Shown in pieces: positions 18,272 to 28,472 of a stretch of 64,000 nt of DNA. This DNA is from Georgenia ruanii (GTDB lineage: Bacteria; Actinomycetota; Actinomycetes; Actinomycetales; Actinomycetaceae). Under the pieces are notes generated by a model. It saw only the letters and a list, made by a program, of their open reading frames with translations. It was not told the origin of the DNA and did not search any database. Every line of letters starts with the position of its first letter. Position 1 is the first letter of the stretch. Position numbers and translations under genes: made by a program. The stretch lies in the NCBI RefSeq assembly GCF_009193175.1, contig NZ_VUKE01000007.1:1-64000 (forward strand), written 5' to 3'.

Positions 18272-19150
18272 CTAGCGACCGGATTCGCCGTCCGGGTGAC
18301 CAACTTCACCAGCCCCGGCCGCCTCCAGCGCGGCGCCGAGCTCGGCCACCAGCCCCGCCGGGCCCGCCACTGTCATCGCCTCTGAGGCGGGCGCGCCGCG
18401 CAGGCCCTGCACCGCCCCGCCGGACTCGAGGACCACCAGCGTCCCGGCGGCCACGTCCCAGGGGTTGAGCCCGCGCTCGTAGTGGGCGTCCAGCCGGCCG
18501 TCGGCGACGAGGCACAGGTCGATCGCCACGGAGCCGAGCCGGCGGATGTCGCGCACCTGGGGCAGCAGCTGCGCCACCACCGTGGCCTGCTCGCGGCGGC
18601 GCTCCTCGGTGTAGCCGAAGCCGGTGCTCACCAGGGCCTGGGCCAGCGGCGGGGCGTCCTTGATGCGCAGCCGCGCGCCGTCCCGGTAGGCGCCGCGGCC
18701 GCGCCCGGCGGTCCACGTGGTGCCCGTGCTGACGGCGTGCACGCACCCGGCCAGCGGCGTCCAGCGGCGCGGGTCCGGCTCCCCGGCCACCACCGCGACG
18801 GAGATCGCGTACGACGGGATGCCGTAGAGGAAGTTCACCGTGCCGTCGATGGGGTCGACCACCCAGGTCAGCCCCGTGGTGCCGGCGCTGGCACCGTCCT
18901 CCTCGCCAAGGAACGCGTCCCCGGGCCGTTCGGCGCGGACCCGCGCCCGCAGCAGCTCCTCGACCTCCCGGTCCACCGCGGTGACGACGTCGTTGACCGA
19001 GGACTTCGTGTCCGCCACCGCGATCGCGGACCCCGATCGCTGCCGCACGAGGTCGCCGGCCTCCCGGGCCAGCCGCTCGCACAGGCTCTGGAGCCGGCCG
19101 ACCTCCTCCGGCGGCAGCTCGGCGGGTCGTTCGCGCAGGGGCAGGGTCAC
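18272..19150 (-). CDS. suhB: Inositol monophosphatase family protein (SuhB-like)
   Basis: Mg-dependent phosphatase (292 aa) of the IMPase family, acting on inositol-1-phosphate or related sugar phosphates; in actinobacteria this feeds phosphatidylinositol and mycothiol synthesis. Motifs: FLGEEDG, WVVDPIDGTVNFLYGIP with the metal ligands, and the C-terminal NPWDVAAGTLVVLESGG. Start at GTG 19150 (VTLPLRERPAEL) is backed by AGAGG 6 nt upstream. Its neighbours match the sigA-suhB region of mycobacteria (Rv2701c). Monocistronic and divergent from sepH. Confidence 0.93.
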   Translation of the reverse strand: MTLPLRERPAELPPEEVGRLQSLCERLAREAGDLVRQRSGSAIAVADTKSSVNDVVTAVDREVEELLRARVRAERPGDAFLGEEDGASAGTTGLTWVVDPIDGTVNFLYGIPSYAISVAVVAGEPDPRRWTPLAGCVHAVSTGTTWTAGRGRGAYRDGARLRIKDAPPLAQALVSTGFGYTEERRREQATVVAQLLPQVRDIRRLGSVAIDLCLVADGRLDAHYERGLNPWDVAAGTLVVLESGGAVQGLRGAPASEAMTVAGPAGLVAELGAALEAAGAGEVGHPDGESGR

Positions 19151-19296
19151 GTCGTACCTCTCGTCGGCGGGGACAGCTCGTGCCCGGTTCCGGCCGATCC
19201 GTGTCGACCAGGCCACACCGAACACACCGCCCCCAATCCTTCCAGCAGCCCAGCCCAGATGGCACCCTCGGGGGGAGAACCTCGAAGGAGGACCCC

Positions 19297-20505
19297 ATGG
19301 TTGAGCTCGAACTGCTCGGGCTGCACGGTGACGGCGAGCACCTCACGCTCTCCGACGGGGACGGCCAGCGCTACCGCCTCGTGATCAACGACGCGCTGCG
19401 CGCCGCCGTGCGACGCGACCGTCCGGGCCTCGAGGCGCTGCGGGCCGCCGGCGAGTCGACGCTGCGGCCGAAGGACATCCAGGCCCTCATCCGTGCCGGC
19501 GCGAGCGTGGACGAGGTCGCCGCGGAGGCGGGCCTGACGATCGAGCACGTGCGCCGCTACGAGGGCCCGGTGCTCGCCGAGCGGGCCTGGGTGGTGCAGC
19601 AGGCGCAGGCCCAGCGCCTCGGCCACGAGCAGGACGCGCCGCGGCTGGGCGACCTCGTCGTCGACCGGCTCGCCGCCCGCGGGGTGCGGGCCACCACGCT
19701 GCAGTGGGACGCGGTGCGCCGCCCGGGCCAGCCGTGGGAGGTGCTCGTGACGTTCGTGGCCGGCGAGCGGGAGCGGGAGGCGCGCTGGCAGGTGGACCTG
19801 GCGGCCAGGACCCTCGCCGCCGTCGACGACGAGGCGCGCTGGCTGTCCGAGACGGAGGTCGGCCCGGCCGCGTACCCGCGCCGCCACCTCGCCCCGGTGG
19901 GCTCGCCCCGCGCGGTCGAGGGCCTCTCCCCCTGGCACGACGCCGTGAGCCCGGTCGCGCCGTCGCCGCTCGACGACCCGGGCGAGGACCGGGTGGAGTC
20001 GTCCACCGACGCGCTGCTGGCCGAGCTGGCCGCGCACCGGGGCACCCGCGAGGCCCTGCTCGACCCCGAGGACGAGGACCTCCCGGGCGGCGCGCACCCG
20101 CCCGCCTCCCGGCCCGACCTGGCCACCGACGCCCACGTGCTCTCCCTGCCGCGCCGGGACACCACGGACGACCGACACCTCACCGACAGCGGGATCGGCA
20201 CCATCCCGGCGCTGCCGGGCCCGCCGCCCACCATCCCCGGCACCACGCCGGCGCTGGCCGCCGAGGGGCCGGACGGGGACGAGGCGCCCGCGGCCGACGA
20301 CGACGAGGCGCGCGACGGCGAGCGGCCCGAGCCGGGCCGCCCCGAGCCGGGCCACCCGGAGGCGGGCCGCCCGGAGGCCCTGCGTCCCGCGCCCGTCCGC
20401 GCCGAGCCGGCCGCGCGTCCCGCGGCCCAGCCCCGCCGGCGCAAGTCCACCCGGCGCAGCGTGCCGAGCTGGGACGAGATCGTCTTCGGCGCCAAGCCGG
20501 AGTAG
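19297..20505 (+). CDS. sepH: Septation protein SepH (DUF3071)
   Basis: Cell-division regulator (402 aa) that in Streptomyces and mycobacteria binds FtsZ and stimulates Z-ring formation. The N-terminal DUF3071 domain (about 1-160) holds the helix-turn-helix-like region RPKDIQALIRAGASVDEVAA and the conserved EGPVLAERAWVVQQA. The C-terminal 200 residues are disordered, with Asp/Glu/Pro-rich stretches and EPGRPEPGHPEAGRPE repeats. It ends with a basic patch RRRKSTRRSVPSWDEIVFG, the conserved C-terminal tail of the family. ATG 19297 has AAGGAGG upstream. Confidence 0.93.
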   Translation: MVELELLGLHGDGEHLTLSDGDGQRYRLVINDALRAAVRRDRPGLEALRAAGESTLRPKDIQALIRAGASVDEVAAEAGLTIEHVRRYEGPVLAERAWVVQQAQAQRLGHEQDAPRLGDLVVDRLAARGVRATTLQWDAVRRPGQPWEVLVTFVAGEREREARWQVDLAARTLAAVDDEARWLSETEVGPAAYPRRHLAPVGSPRAVEGLSPWHDAVSPVAPSPLDDPGEDRVESSTDALLAELAAHRGTREALLDPEDEDLPGGAHPPASRPDLATDAHVLSLPRRDTTDDRHLTDSGIGTIPALPGPPPTIPGTTPALAAEGPDGDEAPAADDDEARDGERPEPGRPEPGHPEAGRPEALRPAPVRAEPAARPAAQPRRRKSTRRSVPSWDEIVFGAKPE

Positions 20506-20555
20506 GCCCGGCGCCCTCGGTCCAGCGGGGAAACGTCGCGGCCCGGGCTCGGCGC

Positions 20556-20626
20556 CCCAGCGGCGGCGTCTGCGGCTCGCCGCCTCAGTCCCCCAGCGGC
20601 AGTGTCTGCGGGCTCAGGCTCGCCGC
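20556..20626. repeat. Imperfect duplication of the tdk 3' end
   Basis: The sequence CCCAGCGGCGGCGTCTGCGG..CTCGCCGC at 20556-20583 resembles 20592-20626, which encodes the last residues of tdk. The duplicate lies just beyond the stop. Confidence 0.65.
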
Positions 20627-21253
20627 GTGCGCCCGTGCCGCGGTGACCCGGCGCAGGTGGTGGAAGCGGCACAGCACCTCGTAGCCGACCTCGCCCTGGG
20701 CCGGGCCGACCGGCGTGCGCGCCTCGGTCGTGTCCCCGACGACGACCTGCTCACCCTCGGTGACCATCTCGCCGTCGACCGTGCGGGCGTTGTGCGTCGC
20801 CCGGGCGCCGCACCAGCACAGCGCCTCCACCTGGAGCCGCTCGATCCGGTCGGCGAGCTCGAGCATGCGCGCCGAGCCGGGGAAGAGCCGGGTGCGGAAG
20901 TCGGTGGTGATGCCGAAGCCGAAGACGTCCACGCCCATCTCGTCGACGAGCCGGGCCAGCTGCTCGACCTGGGTGGGGCTGTAGAACTGCACCTCGTCGC
21001 AGATGAGGTAGTCCACGCGGCCTCCCGCGATGCGCCGGCGCACCACCTCGTCCCAGAAGTCCGTGCCGTCGGTGACCTCGACGGCGGGGACGGCCAGCCC
21101 CAGCCGGGAGGAGAGCACCGCCTCGCCGGCGCGGTCGTTGCGGGAGAAGATCAGCCCGTCGCGGCCGCGGGCGGCGTGGTTGTGGTCCATCTGCAGGGCG
21201 AGGGTGGACTTGCCGGAGTCCATCGTCCCGGAGAAGAACACGAGCTGGGCCAC
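20585..21253 (-). CDS. tdk: Thymidine kinase, type II
   Basis: Salvage kinase phosphorylating thymidine to dTMP with ATP (222 aa). P-loop GTMDSGKSTLA, the Walker B-like YLICDEVQFYS, and the lasso-domain zinc site with CWCGARATHNAR and a second half near EVLCRFHH. The GTG at 21253 directly follows the stop of the upstream phosphatase gene, so it is the last gene of a DUF5998-phosphatase-tdk operon. With no dut at its usual place in this window, thymidine salvage may matter for dTTP supply (speculative). The last codons are partly duplicated downstream. Confidence 0.95.
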   Translation of the reverse strand: MAQLVFFSGTMDSGKSTLALQMDHNHAARGRDGLIFSRNDRAGEAVLSSRLGLAVPAVEVTDGTDFWDEVVRRRIAGGRVDYLICDEVQFYSPTQVEQLARLVDEMGVDVFGFGITTDFRTRLFPGSARMLELADRIERLQVEALCWCGARATHNARTVDGEMVTEGEQVVVGDTTEARTPVGPAQGEVGYEVLCRFHHLRRVTAARAHAASLSPQTLPLGD

Positions 21254-22423
21254 CTAGACCACCTCCGCCAGGAGCGGCACGGCCATCTCGCCGGCGGTGA
21301 GGGAGCCGTGCATGCCGACCAGCGCCAGCGACTCCGGCGTCTGGGTGCGCGAGTCCACCACCGCGTGCCGGCCCCGCATGAGGGCGACGACGTCGCCGAC
21401 CACCTCGAGCCGGTCGGGCGCGACCTCGCCGAGCAGGCCGGCCTCGACCACCTCGGCGCGGGTGCCGACCCAGGCCCGCTCCCCCAGCTCCTCGCGCCAG
21501 CGCGCCGCGACGGCCGCGGCGGCGCCGGGGGCGGTGTAGACGTGGTTGGCGCGCGGCTCACCGGCGACCAGCTCGACGTCCTGGGCGAGGGCGGGGGTGG
21601 CGGCGACGTCGAGCCGGTCGGTCACGTCGACCATCCCGTGGTCGGCGGTGACGACCAGGAGCGTGCCGCGCGGCAGCGTGCGGGCCAGCCGGGCCAGCTC
21701 GCCGTCGAGCGCCTCGACGGCCTCCCCCCACTGCCACGAGCCCCAGCCGTGCTCGTGGCCGACGTGGTCGACGTCGCCCCAGTACAGGTACACCGCGGCG
21801 ACGTCGGGACGGCGCAGCTGGGCGACCGCGACGTCGACCCGGTCGGCGAGGGCCTCGGCGGAGACGTTGCGCATCCCGCGCAGGGCGGCCTCGGTCAGGC
21901 CCGAGCCGACGAAGCGCGCCGGCCCGACGCTGACCACCTCGCGCAGGCTCTCCCCGGCGGCGCGCCGGGCGGCGAGCTGCTCGAACAGGGTCTCGTGGCG
22001 CTGCCAGGCGCGCGGGCTCAGCGAGGTGTTGTCCCAGCGGATGAGGTTGAGCACGCCGCCGCTGGAGGGGTCGCGCACGGAGAAGCCGAGCATGCCGGTC
22101 ACCCCGGGCAGCTCCCCGGTGCCCAGCGCCGTGATGGCCGCGGCGGTGGTCGACGGGAACGTGCTGGTGAGCGTGCGGGCGCCGGGCAGCCGGCCGCGCA
22201 GGAACGGGGCGTGCCCGCCGCGCTCGGTGAGCATCCGCATGCCCAGCCCGTCGACCAGCACGACGCAGGCCTTCGGCGCCTCGGGCAGCCCGAGCGCGGC
22301 CCGGTCGGCGCCGCTGGGCCGGCCGTGGGAGGTGGTGGCCAGCCCGACGGCGTCGAGGGCGGCGGGCATGACGGCGCGCAGGTGCAGGCCGTCGGTGGAC
22401 GGCGGCTGGAACTCCGGGATCAC
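21254..22423 (-). CDS. Alkaline phosphatase superfamily phosphodiesterase
   Basis: Probable nucleotide pyrophosphatase/phosphodiesterase-type enzyme (389 aa). Metal ligands and nucleophile are visible: Asp in VVLVDGLGMRM, Thr in STFPSTTAAAITALGTG, then YWGDVDHVGHEHG and VVTADHGMVDV. There is no signal peptide, so it is cytosolic. The GTG start at 22423 overlaps the DUF5998 stop (GTGA), and the stop abuts tdk. The operon with DUF5998 and tdk is common in actinobacteria, which hints at a nucleotide-related substrate, but this is not proven. Confidence 0.9.
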   Translation of the reverse strand: MIPEFQPPSTDGLHLRAVMPAALDAVGLATTSHGRPSGADRAALGLPEAPKACVVLVDGLGMRMLTERGGHAPFLRGRLPGARTLTSTFPSTTAAAITALGTGELPGVTGMLGFSVRDPSSGGVLNLIRWDNTSLSPRAWQRHETLFEQLAARRAAGESLREVVSVGPARFVGSGLTEAALRGMRNVSAEALADRVDVAVAQLRRPDVAAVYLYWGDVDHVGHEHGWGSWQWGEAVEALDGELARLARTLPRGTLLVVTADHGMVDVTDRLDVAATPALAQDVELVAGEPRANHVYTAPGAAAAVAARWREELGERAWVGTRAEVVEAGLLGEVAPDRLEVVGDVVALMRGRHAVVDSRTQTPESLALVGMHGSLTAGEMAVPLLAEVV

Positions 22424-23001
22424 GCGCGGGCCGCGCTCCCGGCCGTGGCGGCGGACAGCGCCCGGGCGAAGCCGAGGGCGCCGCTGAGCGCGTCGGCCCC
22501 CTCGGCCTGGGCGCTGATGCGCACCTCGAGCCCCTCGGGGGTGACGGTGCCGATGTAGCCGTGGTCGGCGTCGCACTCGGGGTCGTCGCAGTGGTCGGGC
22601 TTGAGGTCGACGCTGTCCGCGGTGCCCCAGCTGACCGCGACGGTGAGCTCCTGGGTGCGCATGCTGCGGGCGCGCGCCGGGTCGCTCACGCCGTGGGTCA
22701 GGGAGACCGAGCGGACCTCGCGCAGCGGCACGGACTCGGTGGTGGCCAGCGCGGAGGCGCGCCCGTCCGGGCCGGGGCCGTCGTCGACGTGGGCGACGAC
22801 GAGCCGCGAGGGGGTGAGCACCAACGCGGTCAGGTGCCGGAACACCTCGGTGTCGTCGAAGGTGGTCTCGGGGTGGACGAGGTAGGAGACGACGGGCTCG
22901 TCGGCCAGGGCGATGTCGATGACGCCGGCGACGAGCTCGGGGTAGTAGCCCGCGAGGTCGAGCTCGGAACGCAGCTGGTTGGCGAGGTTGGTGTCCGGCA
23001 C
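22420..23001 (-). CDS. DUF5998 protein
   Basis: Conserved actinobacterial protein (193 aa) of unknown function. It begins VPDTNLANQLRSELDLAGYYPELV and carries the characteristic VSYLVHPETTFD and HVDDGPGPDG stretches, then DHCDDPECDADHGYIG with paired Cys and His that may bind metal. Start at GTG 23001 is supported by family length and by GATGAT ending 6 nt upstream; a longer GTG start at 23061 would add a low-complexity leader without any ribosome site. First gene of the operon with the phosphodiesterase and tdk. Confidence 0.85.
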   Translation of the reverse strand: MPDTNLANQLRSELDLAGYYPELVAGVIDIALADEPVVSYLVHPETTFDDTEVFRHLTALVLTPSRLVVAHVDDGPGPDGRASALATTESVPLREVRSVSLTHGVSDPARARSMRTQELTVAVSWGTADSVDLKPDHCDDPECDADHGYIGTVTPEGLEVRISAQAEGADALSGALGFARALSAATAGSAARA

Positions 23002-23090
23002 GCCGACATCATCCCACCTGCGGGCCCCTCCCGTCCCCCCGCTGCTCGCGGCCGTGGACACGCGGCGGGCCGCGCTCGCTGCCGTGCCCC

Positions 23091-25850
23091 TCAGCCGGAC
23101 GGCGCAGGGACCTCGGCTGCGTCCGGCGGGGCGGGCAGCGCCCGGCGCCCGGCGTCCTGACGCAGCGGGTGGGCGATCGTCACCACCGCCGAGGCGATCT
23201 GCACGCCCTCCTCCCCCACGATGACCGGGTGGAGCAGCACCTCGGCCACCTCCGGCAGGTCGTCGGTGAGCATCGACACCCGCGCGACGACGTCCTCGAG
23301 CGCGGCGACGTCCGTCGCCGGCAACCCGCGGTGGCCGAGCAGGCGGGGCGCGGCCCGCACCGAGCGCACCATCTCGGAGACGTCCCGGGCCGTCAGCGGC
23401 GGGATGCGGAAGGAGACGTCGCCGAGCAGCTCGCTGGCGTCACCGCCCAGGCCGAAGGAGACGACGGGCCCGTACAGGTCGTCCTCGGCGCCGCGGACCA
23501 CGCAGGCCACCCCGGGCGGGGCCATGGCCTGCACCTCGAAGGCGGTGGCGCGGCCGAGCACGTGCCGGGCGCGGGCGCGCATCTGGGCCATGGCCTCGCG
23601 CAGCGCGTCGGCGTCGGCCAGGTCCAGGCGCACCCCGCCGAGGTCGACGCGGTGGCGCAGCACCTGGTCGGCCACCTTGAGGGCCACCGGCCAGCCGATC
23701 CGCTCGGCCGCCACTACGGCGCCGTCCTCGTCGGTGACGACGGTGGCGGGCAGCACCCCGATGCCGTAGCACGCCAGCAGCGCCTGCGCGGTCGGGGGGT
23801 CGAGGGTGCGGCGGGCGTGTCTGGGGAGCTCGGCCAGCGGCTCGGCCAGGACCCGGCGGGCGGCGGGCGGGTCGATGCCGGGCGGGGCGACCAGGGGGTC
23901 CGCGGCGCCGGTGCGCCACCGCGCGTAGGCCACGGCGCCGGCCAGCGCGGTGACGACGTCCTCGACGGTGGTCATCGCCGGGACCACGGCGCCGTGCGCG
24001 GTCAGCGCCGGGGTCAGCCCGTGGAGGCCGTAGATGGTGGCCACCCAGGGGCGCGGGTCGCGCGCGGCGGCCTCGGCGACGACGGCGGCGACGGCGGTGT
24101 CGGTCGTGCCCAGCGGCGGGGCGTGGGCGACGATGACGGCGTCGAAGTCCTCCCGCGCCGTCAGCTCGCGCAGCGCCGCGGCGTACTGCTCCGGCCCGGC
24201 CAGCGGGGGCAACGTGACCGGCCGGCCGGCCACCACCAGCCCCTCGGCCGTGGCGACGTCGGCCACCAGCCCCGCCAGCGCCGCCGAGGAGGACACGATC
24301 GCGGTGCGCGGGCCGGCCGGGAGCGGCTGGGCGAGCAGGAGCGAGGCGACGTCCAGCAGCTCCCGGTGCGTGCGGGCGCGCACCACGCCGGCCTGCCGCA
24401 GCATCTCGGTGAGCACCCGCTGGGGCTGGCGGGAGGTGCGCACGGCGTGCCCGGGCGGGGTGACCTGCCCGGTCTGGCCGGAGACCATCGCGACCACGGG
24501 CTTGCTGGCCGACAGGCGCCGGGCGATGCGGGAGAACTTGCGCGGGTTGCCGATGGACTCCAGCACCATGGCGCCGACGGCGGTGGCGCCGTGCGCGGAC
24601 CAGAACTGCATCGTGTCGTTGCCCGAGACGTCCACCCGGTTGCCCGCGGAGAGGAACGTGGCCACCGGCAGGCCGCGGCGTGCGCCGGTCGAGCGCACGG
24701 CCAGGCCGGAGGCGAGGGACTGGGTGAACAGCCCGAGCCCGGCCGCGGCGTCGTCGCCGTCCTCCCCCCACAGCGTCGCGTTGTACCGGCCCGCGGGCCC
24801 GTGCCCGATGACGCCGTAGGAGGCCGGCCCGACCACCCGGATGCCGGCCTCCCGGGTGCGGCGCAACAGCTCGCGCTGCAGCGCCATGCCCTCCGCGCCG
24901 GACTCGCCGAAGCCGTGCGAGAGCACCACGAGGGCGCGCACGCCGAGCGCGTGCAGGGCCGGCACGGCGTCGACGACCTCCCCGGCCGGGCCGGCGACGA
25001 CGGCGAGGTCCACGCCGCCGGCCACGTCCGCCAGGGCGCCGTACCGCCGGACCTGGCCGCCGCCGCCGGCGCCGACCCGGCCCGCCGGCGAACCGCCGCC
25101 GGGGTCGCCGGTCGCCGCCGACACGCCCACCAGGTGCACCGGGCCGCCGAAGGCGCCGCCCGTCAGGGCCTGCGCCGCCCGGCCGGCGAGCACCTGGCCC
25201 TCCTGGCCGGCCGGGCCGAGCCCGAGGACCAGCACCGACCCGGCCTGGAGCAGCCCGGTCATGCTCAGGGCCTCGGCGTGCCGCTCCCGCTCGGCCATGA
25301 CCCGCCAGGACCGCTCGGTCTCCTCGATGCTCAGCGAGATCGAGAGCACGCCGTCCTCGAGGCGCTGCTGCACGTCGTAGCCCGCGTCGGTGAAGACCCG
25401 CACCATCCGGGCGTTGGCGGGCAGGACGTCGGCGACGAACCGCGTCACCCCGAGCTCGCGGGCGGCGGCCGCGAGGTGCTCGAGCAGGACCGAGCCCAGC
25501 CCGCGGCCCTGCTCGGTGTCGGCGACGTTGAACGCCACCTCCGCCTCGCCCGGCCCGACGACGTCGAACCGTCCGACGGCGCGGATCTCCTCGCCCTGCA
25601 CCAGCACGAGCGCGACGCGGTTGTGGTGGTCGACGTGGGTGAAGCGGTACAGGTCCTTCTCCCCCAGCCGCGGCACCGGGGCGAAGAACCGGAAGTAGAT
25701 GGACTGCGCCGACTGGGCCACGTGCATGCGCTGCAGCGCGTCGGCGTCGTCGGGGCGGATGGGCCTGATGTGCATCGTGGCGCCGTCACGCAGGACGACG
25801 TCGGCCGCCCAGTGCGCGGGGTAGGCGGCCCCGGTGTCGACCTCTCCCAT
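23091..25850 (-). CDS. GNAT acetyltransferase fused to ADP-forming acyl-CoA synthetase-like domains (Pat-type)
   Basis: Large protein (919 aa) related to protein lysine acetyltransferases of the PatZ type. Order: GNAT domain at about 20-175 ([15 protein letters not shown], then [20 protein letters not shown]); CoA-binding domain at about 200-340; succinyl-CoA ligase-like domain with [20 protein letters not shown]; and ATP-grasp domain at about 680-900 ([33 protein letters not shown]). The GNAT domain is N-terminal, as in many actinobacteria, whereas E. coli PatZ has it C-terminal. It likely acetylates enzymes such as acetyl-CoA synthetase. TAGGCT lies 6 nt before ATG 25850. Divergent from parC. 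Confidence 0.9.
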   Translation of the reverse strand: MGEVDTGAAYPAHWAADVVLRDGATMHIRPIRPDDADALQRMHVAQSAQSIYFRFFAPVPRLGEKDLYRFTHVDHHNRVALVLVQGEEIRAVGRFDVVGPGEAEVAFNVADTEQGRGLGSVLLEHLAAAARELGVTRFVADVLPANARMVRVFTDAGYDVQQRLEDGVLSISLSIEETERSWRVMAERERHAEALSMTGLLQAGSVLVLGLGPAGQEGQVLAGRAAQALTGGAFGGPVHLVGVSAATGDPGGGSPAGRVGAGGGGQVRRYGALADVAGGVDLAVVAGPAGEVVDAVPALHALGVRALVVLSHGFGESGAEGMALQRELLRRTREAGIRVVGPASYGVIGHGPAGRYNATLWGEDGDDAAAGLGLFTQSLASGLAVRSTGARRGLPVATFLSAGNRVDVSGNDTMQFWSAHGATAVGAMVLESIGNPRKFSRIARRLSASKPVVAMVSGQTGQVTPPGHAVRTSRQPQRVLTEMLRQAGVVRARTHRELLDVASLLLAQPLPAGPRTAIVSSSAALAGLVADVATAEGLVVAGRPVTLPPLAGPEQYAAALRELTAREDFDAVIVAHAPPLGTTDTAVAAVVAEAAARDPRPWVATIYGLHGLTPALTAHGAVVPAMTTVEDVVTALAGAVAYARWRTGAADPLVAPPGIDPPAARRVLAEPLAELPRHARRTLDPPTAQALLACYGIGVLPATVVTDEDGAVVAAERIGWPVALKVADQVLRHRVDLGGVRLDLADADALREAMAQMRARARHVLGRATAFEVQAMAPPGVACVVRGAEDDLYGPVVSFGLGGDASELLGDVSFRIPPLTARDVSEMVRSVRAAPRLLGHRGLPATDVAALEDVVARVSMLTDDLPEVAEVLLHPVIVGEEGVQIASAVVTIAHPLRQDAGRRALPAPPDAAEVPAPSG

Positions 25851-25856
25851 GCCGCG

Positions 25857-25862
25857 AGCCTA
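25857..25862 (-). promoter_or_regulatory. Putative -10 hexamer (TAGGCT) of the GNAT/acyl-CoA synthetase gene
   Basis: Ends 6 nt before ATG 25850; no Shine-Dalgarno. Confidence 0.55.
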
Positions 25863-25916
25863 CCCAGGGAGTCCGACACCACTGCGGCGATGCACCCGCA
25901 TCGGCCCGTCATCGGG

Positions 25917-25922
25917 GACAAT
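25917..25922 (+). promoter_or_regulatory. Putative -10 hexamer (GACAAT) of parC
   Basis: Ends 7 nt before ATG 25930; no Shine-Dalgarno. The two divergent -10 boxes are about 55 bp apart. Confidence 0.5.
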
Positions 25923-25929
25923 CTGCCCC

Positions 25930-28392
25930 ATGGCCCGCAAGACCACGCCCTCCCCCGTGCCCGTCGACGAGAAGATCGTCGAGATAGACGTCTCCGAGGA
26001 GATGCAGGGCTCGTTCCTGGAGTACGCCTACTCGGTCATCTACTCGCGGGCCCTGCCGGACGCCCGCGACGGCCTCAAGCCGGTGCAGCGCCGGATCCTG
26101 TTCATGATGGACCAGATGGGCCTGCGCCCGGACCGTGGGCACGTGAAGTCCGCCCGCGTCGTCGGGGAGGTCATGGGCAAGCTGCACCCGCACGGGGACA
26201 GCGCCATCTACGACGCCATGGTCCGCCTGGCCCAGCCCTTCGCGCTGCGCCTGCCGCTGGTGGACGGGCACGGCAACTTCGGCTCCCTCGACGACGGCCC
26301 CGCGGCCCCGCGCTACACCGAGGCGCGCATGGCGCCGGCGGCCCTGGCCATGGTCGCCGACCTGGGCGAGGACGTCGTCGACTTCGTGCCCAACTACGAC
26401 AACCAGATCATGCAGCCGGGCGTGCTGCCCTCGGCCATCCCGAACCTGCTGGTCAACGGGGCCACCGGGATCGCCGTCGGCATGGCGACGAACATGCCGC
26501 CGCACAACCTCGTCGAGGTCGTGGCCGCCGCCCGGCACCTCATCGCCCACCCCGACGCCACGCTCGAGGACCTGCTGAAGTTCGTCCCCGGCCCGGACCT
26601 GCCCGAGGGCGGCAAGATCATCGGCCTGGAGGGCGTCCGCGACGCCTACGCCACCGGCCGCGGCAGCTTCCGCACCCGCGCGACGGCGCGGATCGAGAAC
26701 GTCACCGCGCGCAAGAAGGGCATCGTCGTCACCGAGCTGCCCTACATGGTCGGCCCGGAACGGGTCATGGAGAAGATCTCCGACGCGGTCAAGGGCGGGA
26801 AACTCCAGGGCATCAGCACCATCCAGAACCTCACCGACCGCCACCACGGGCTGCGCCTGGTCATCGAGGTCAAGAACGCCTTCAACCCCGAGGCGGTGCT
26901 CGAGGCGCTGTACAAGCTCACCCCGATGGAGGAGTCCTTCGGGATCAACAACGTCGCGCTGGTCGAGGGCCAGCCGCGCACGCTGGGGCTGCGCGAGCTG
27001 CTCGCGGTGTTCGTCGACCACCGCATCTCGGTGGTGCGCCGGCGCACCGCCTTCCGGCTGGGCCGGGCCACCGAGCGGGCGCACCTCGTCGCGGGCCTGC
27101 TCATCGCGATCGCGGACATCGACGAGGTCATCGCCGTCATCCGCTCCTCCGACGACGCCGAGGCCGCCCGCACCCGCCTCATGCAGGTCTTCGACCTGTC
27201 CGAGCCGCAGGCCGAGTACATCCTCGCCCTGCGGCTGCGCCGGCTGACGAAGTTCTCCCGCCTCGAGCTCGAGGCCGAGGCCGACGAGCTCGCCAAGCAG
27301 ATCGAGGAGCTCAAGGCGATCCTCGACTCCGAGGAGCGGCTGCGCGGGCTGGTCTCCGACGAGCTGGCCGAGGTCTCCGCGAAGTTCGGCACCCCGCGCC
27401 GCACGGTCCTCCTCGAGCACGCCGGCGGCCCGGCGACGACGGCGGCCGCCGGGCCGGCGGGCCGCGGCGCGGCGCTGCCGCTCGAGGTGGCGGACGACCC
27501 GTGTTGGGTGCTGCTCTCGGGCACCGGCTTGCTGGCCCGCACCTCCACCCCGGACGCCCCGCTGCGCACCGGCCCGCGCTCCGCGCACGACGCCATCGCG
27601 CACGCGGCGCCGGCCACCGCCCGCGGCCAGGTGGCCCTGGTGACCTCCGCCGGGCGGCTCGTGCGCCTGGACGTGCTCGACGCTCCCGCGCTGCCGCCGA
27701 CCGGCGCCGCCCCCGGGCTCTCCGGCGGGGTGCCGGTGGCCGAGCTGCTCACCCTGGAGAAGGGCGAGCGCGTCGTCGGCCTCGCCCGGCTCGACGACGC
27801 CGCCCCGCCGCTCGTGCTCGCCACCGCGCAGGGCGTGGTCAAGCGGGTGACCGGCGACCGTCCGGGCAACAAGGACACCTGGGACGTCATCAGCCTGCGC
27901 GACGGCGACGCCGTCGTCGGCGCCGGGCACGCCACCGACGACGACAAGCTCGTGCTGGTCAGCTCCGACGCCCAGCTGCTGCGCTTCGACGCCGCCGCGG
28001 TGCGCCCCCAGGGCCGCTCGGGCCAGGGCATCGCCGGGATCCGGCTCGCCGACGGCGCGGCGGTCGTCTACCTCGGCGTGGTGCCGGACGCGGAGGTCTC
28101 CGCCTCCGTGCTCGTCACCGTGGCCGGCTCCTCCGACGCGCTGCCCGGCACGGTGGCGGGCAGCGCCAAGGTCACCCCGCTGGACCGCTACCCGGCCAAG
28201 GGCCGGGCCACCGGCGGCGTGCGGGCGCAACGCTTCCTGCGCGGGGAGGACTGCCTGCATCTGGCCTGGGTCGGCCCCGAGCCGGCGCGCGCGGTGGGCT
28301 CGGGCGGGCAGGCGGTCGAGCTGCCCGAGCTCGACGAGCGCCGCGACGGCTCCGGCCACCCGCTGGCCGCGCCGATCGCCGCCATCGGCTGA
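25930..28392 (+). CDS. parC: DNA topoisomerase IV subunit A
   Basis: Breakage-reunion subunit of the type IIA topoisomerase that unlinks daughter chromosomes (820 aa). The catalytic Tyr lies in APRYTEARM. The quinolone region reads [17 protein letters not shown] with Ser and Asp intact. The long coiled-coil arm includes [17 protein letters not shown]. The C-terminal beta-pinwheel (about 530-800) lacks the GyrA box, which together with the ParE-like gene nearby argues for ParC rather than GyrA. It starts at ATG 25930 after a -10 at 25917-25922. parE lies 4 kb away in the opposite direction, separated by a serine hydrolase, a TnpB remnant and two GNAT genes. Confidence 0.92.
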   Translation: MARKTTPSPVPVDEKIVEIDVSEEMQGSFLEYAYSVIYSRALPDARDGLKPVQRRILFMMDQMGLRPDRGHVKSARVVGEVMGKLHPHGDSAIYDAMVRLAQPFALRLPLVDGHGNFGSLDDGPAAPRYTEARMAPAALAMVADLGEDVVDFVPNYDNQIMQPGVLPSAIPNLLVNGATGIAVGMATNMPPHNLVEVVAAARHLIAHPDATLEDLLKFVPGPDLPEGGKIIGLEGVRDAYATGRGSFRTRATARIENVTARKKGIVVTELPYMVGPERVMEKISDAVKGGKLQGISTIQNLTDRHHGLRLVIEVKNAFNPEAVLEALYKLTPMEESFGINNVALVEGQPRTLGLRELLAVFVDHRISVVRRRTAFRLGRATERAHLVAGLLIAIADIDEVIAVIRSSDDAEAARTRLMQVFDLSEPQAEYILALRLRRLTKFSRLELEAEADELAKQIEELKAILDSEERLRGLVSDELAEVSAKFGTPRRTVLLEHAGGPATTAAAGPAGRGAALPLEVADDPCWVLLSGTGLLARTSTPDAPLRTGPRSAHDAIAHAAPATARGQVALVTSAGRLVRLDVLDAPALPPTGAAPGLSGGVPVAELLTLEKGERVVGLARLDDAAPPLVLATAQGVVKRVTGDRPGNKDTWDVISLRDGDAVVGAGHATDDDKLVLVSSDAQLLRFDAAAVRPQGRSGQGIAGIRLADGAAVVYLGVVPDAEVSASVLVTVAGSSDALPGTVAGSAKVTPLDRYPAKGRATGGVRAQRFLRGEDCLHLAWVGPEPARAVGSGGQAVELPELDERRDGSGHPLAAPIAAIG

Positions 28393-28459
28393 CCTCGCCG
28401 CTGACGCCGTCGGCCGACGCGCCACACACAGACGAGGAATACCGTCCTTCCCGGACCGC

Positions 28460-28465
28460 TACGAT
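28460..28465 (+). promoter_or_regulatory. Putative -10 hexamer (TACGAT) of the serine hydrolase gene
   Basis: Ends 7 nt before the ATG at 28473, favouring that start over the ATG at 28464. Confidence 0.45.
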
Positions 28466-28472
28466 GCGCGCC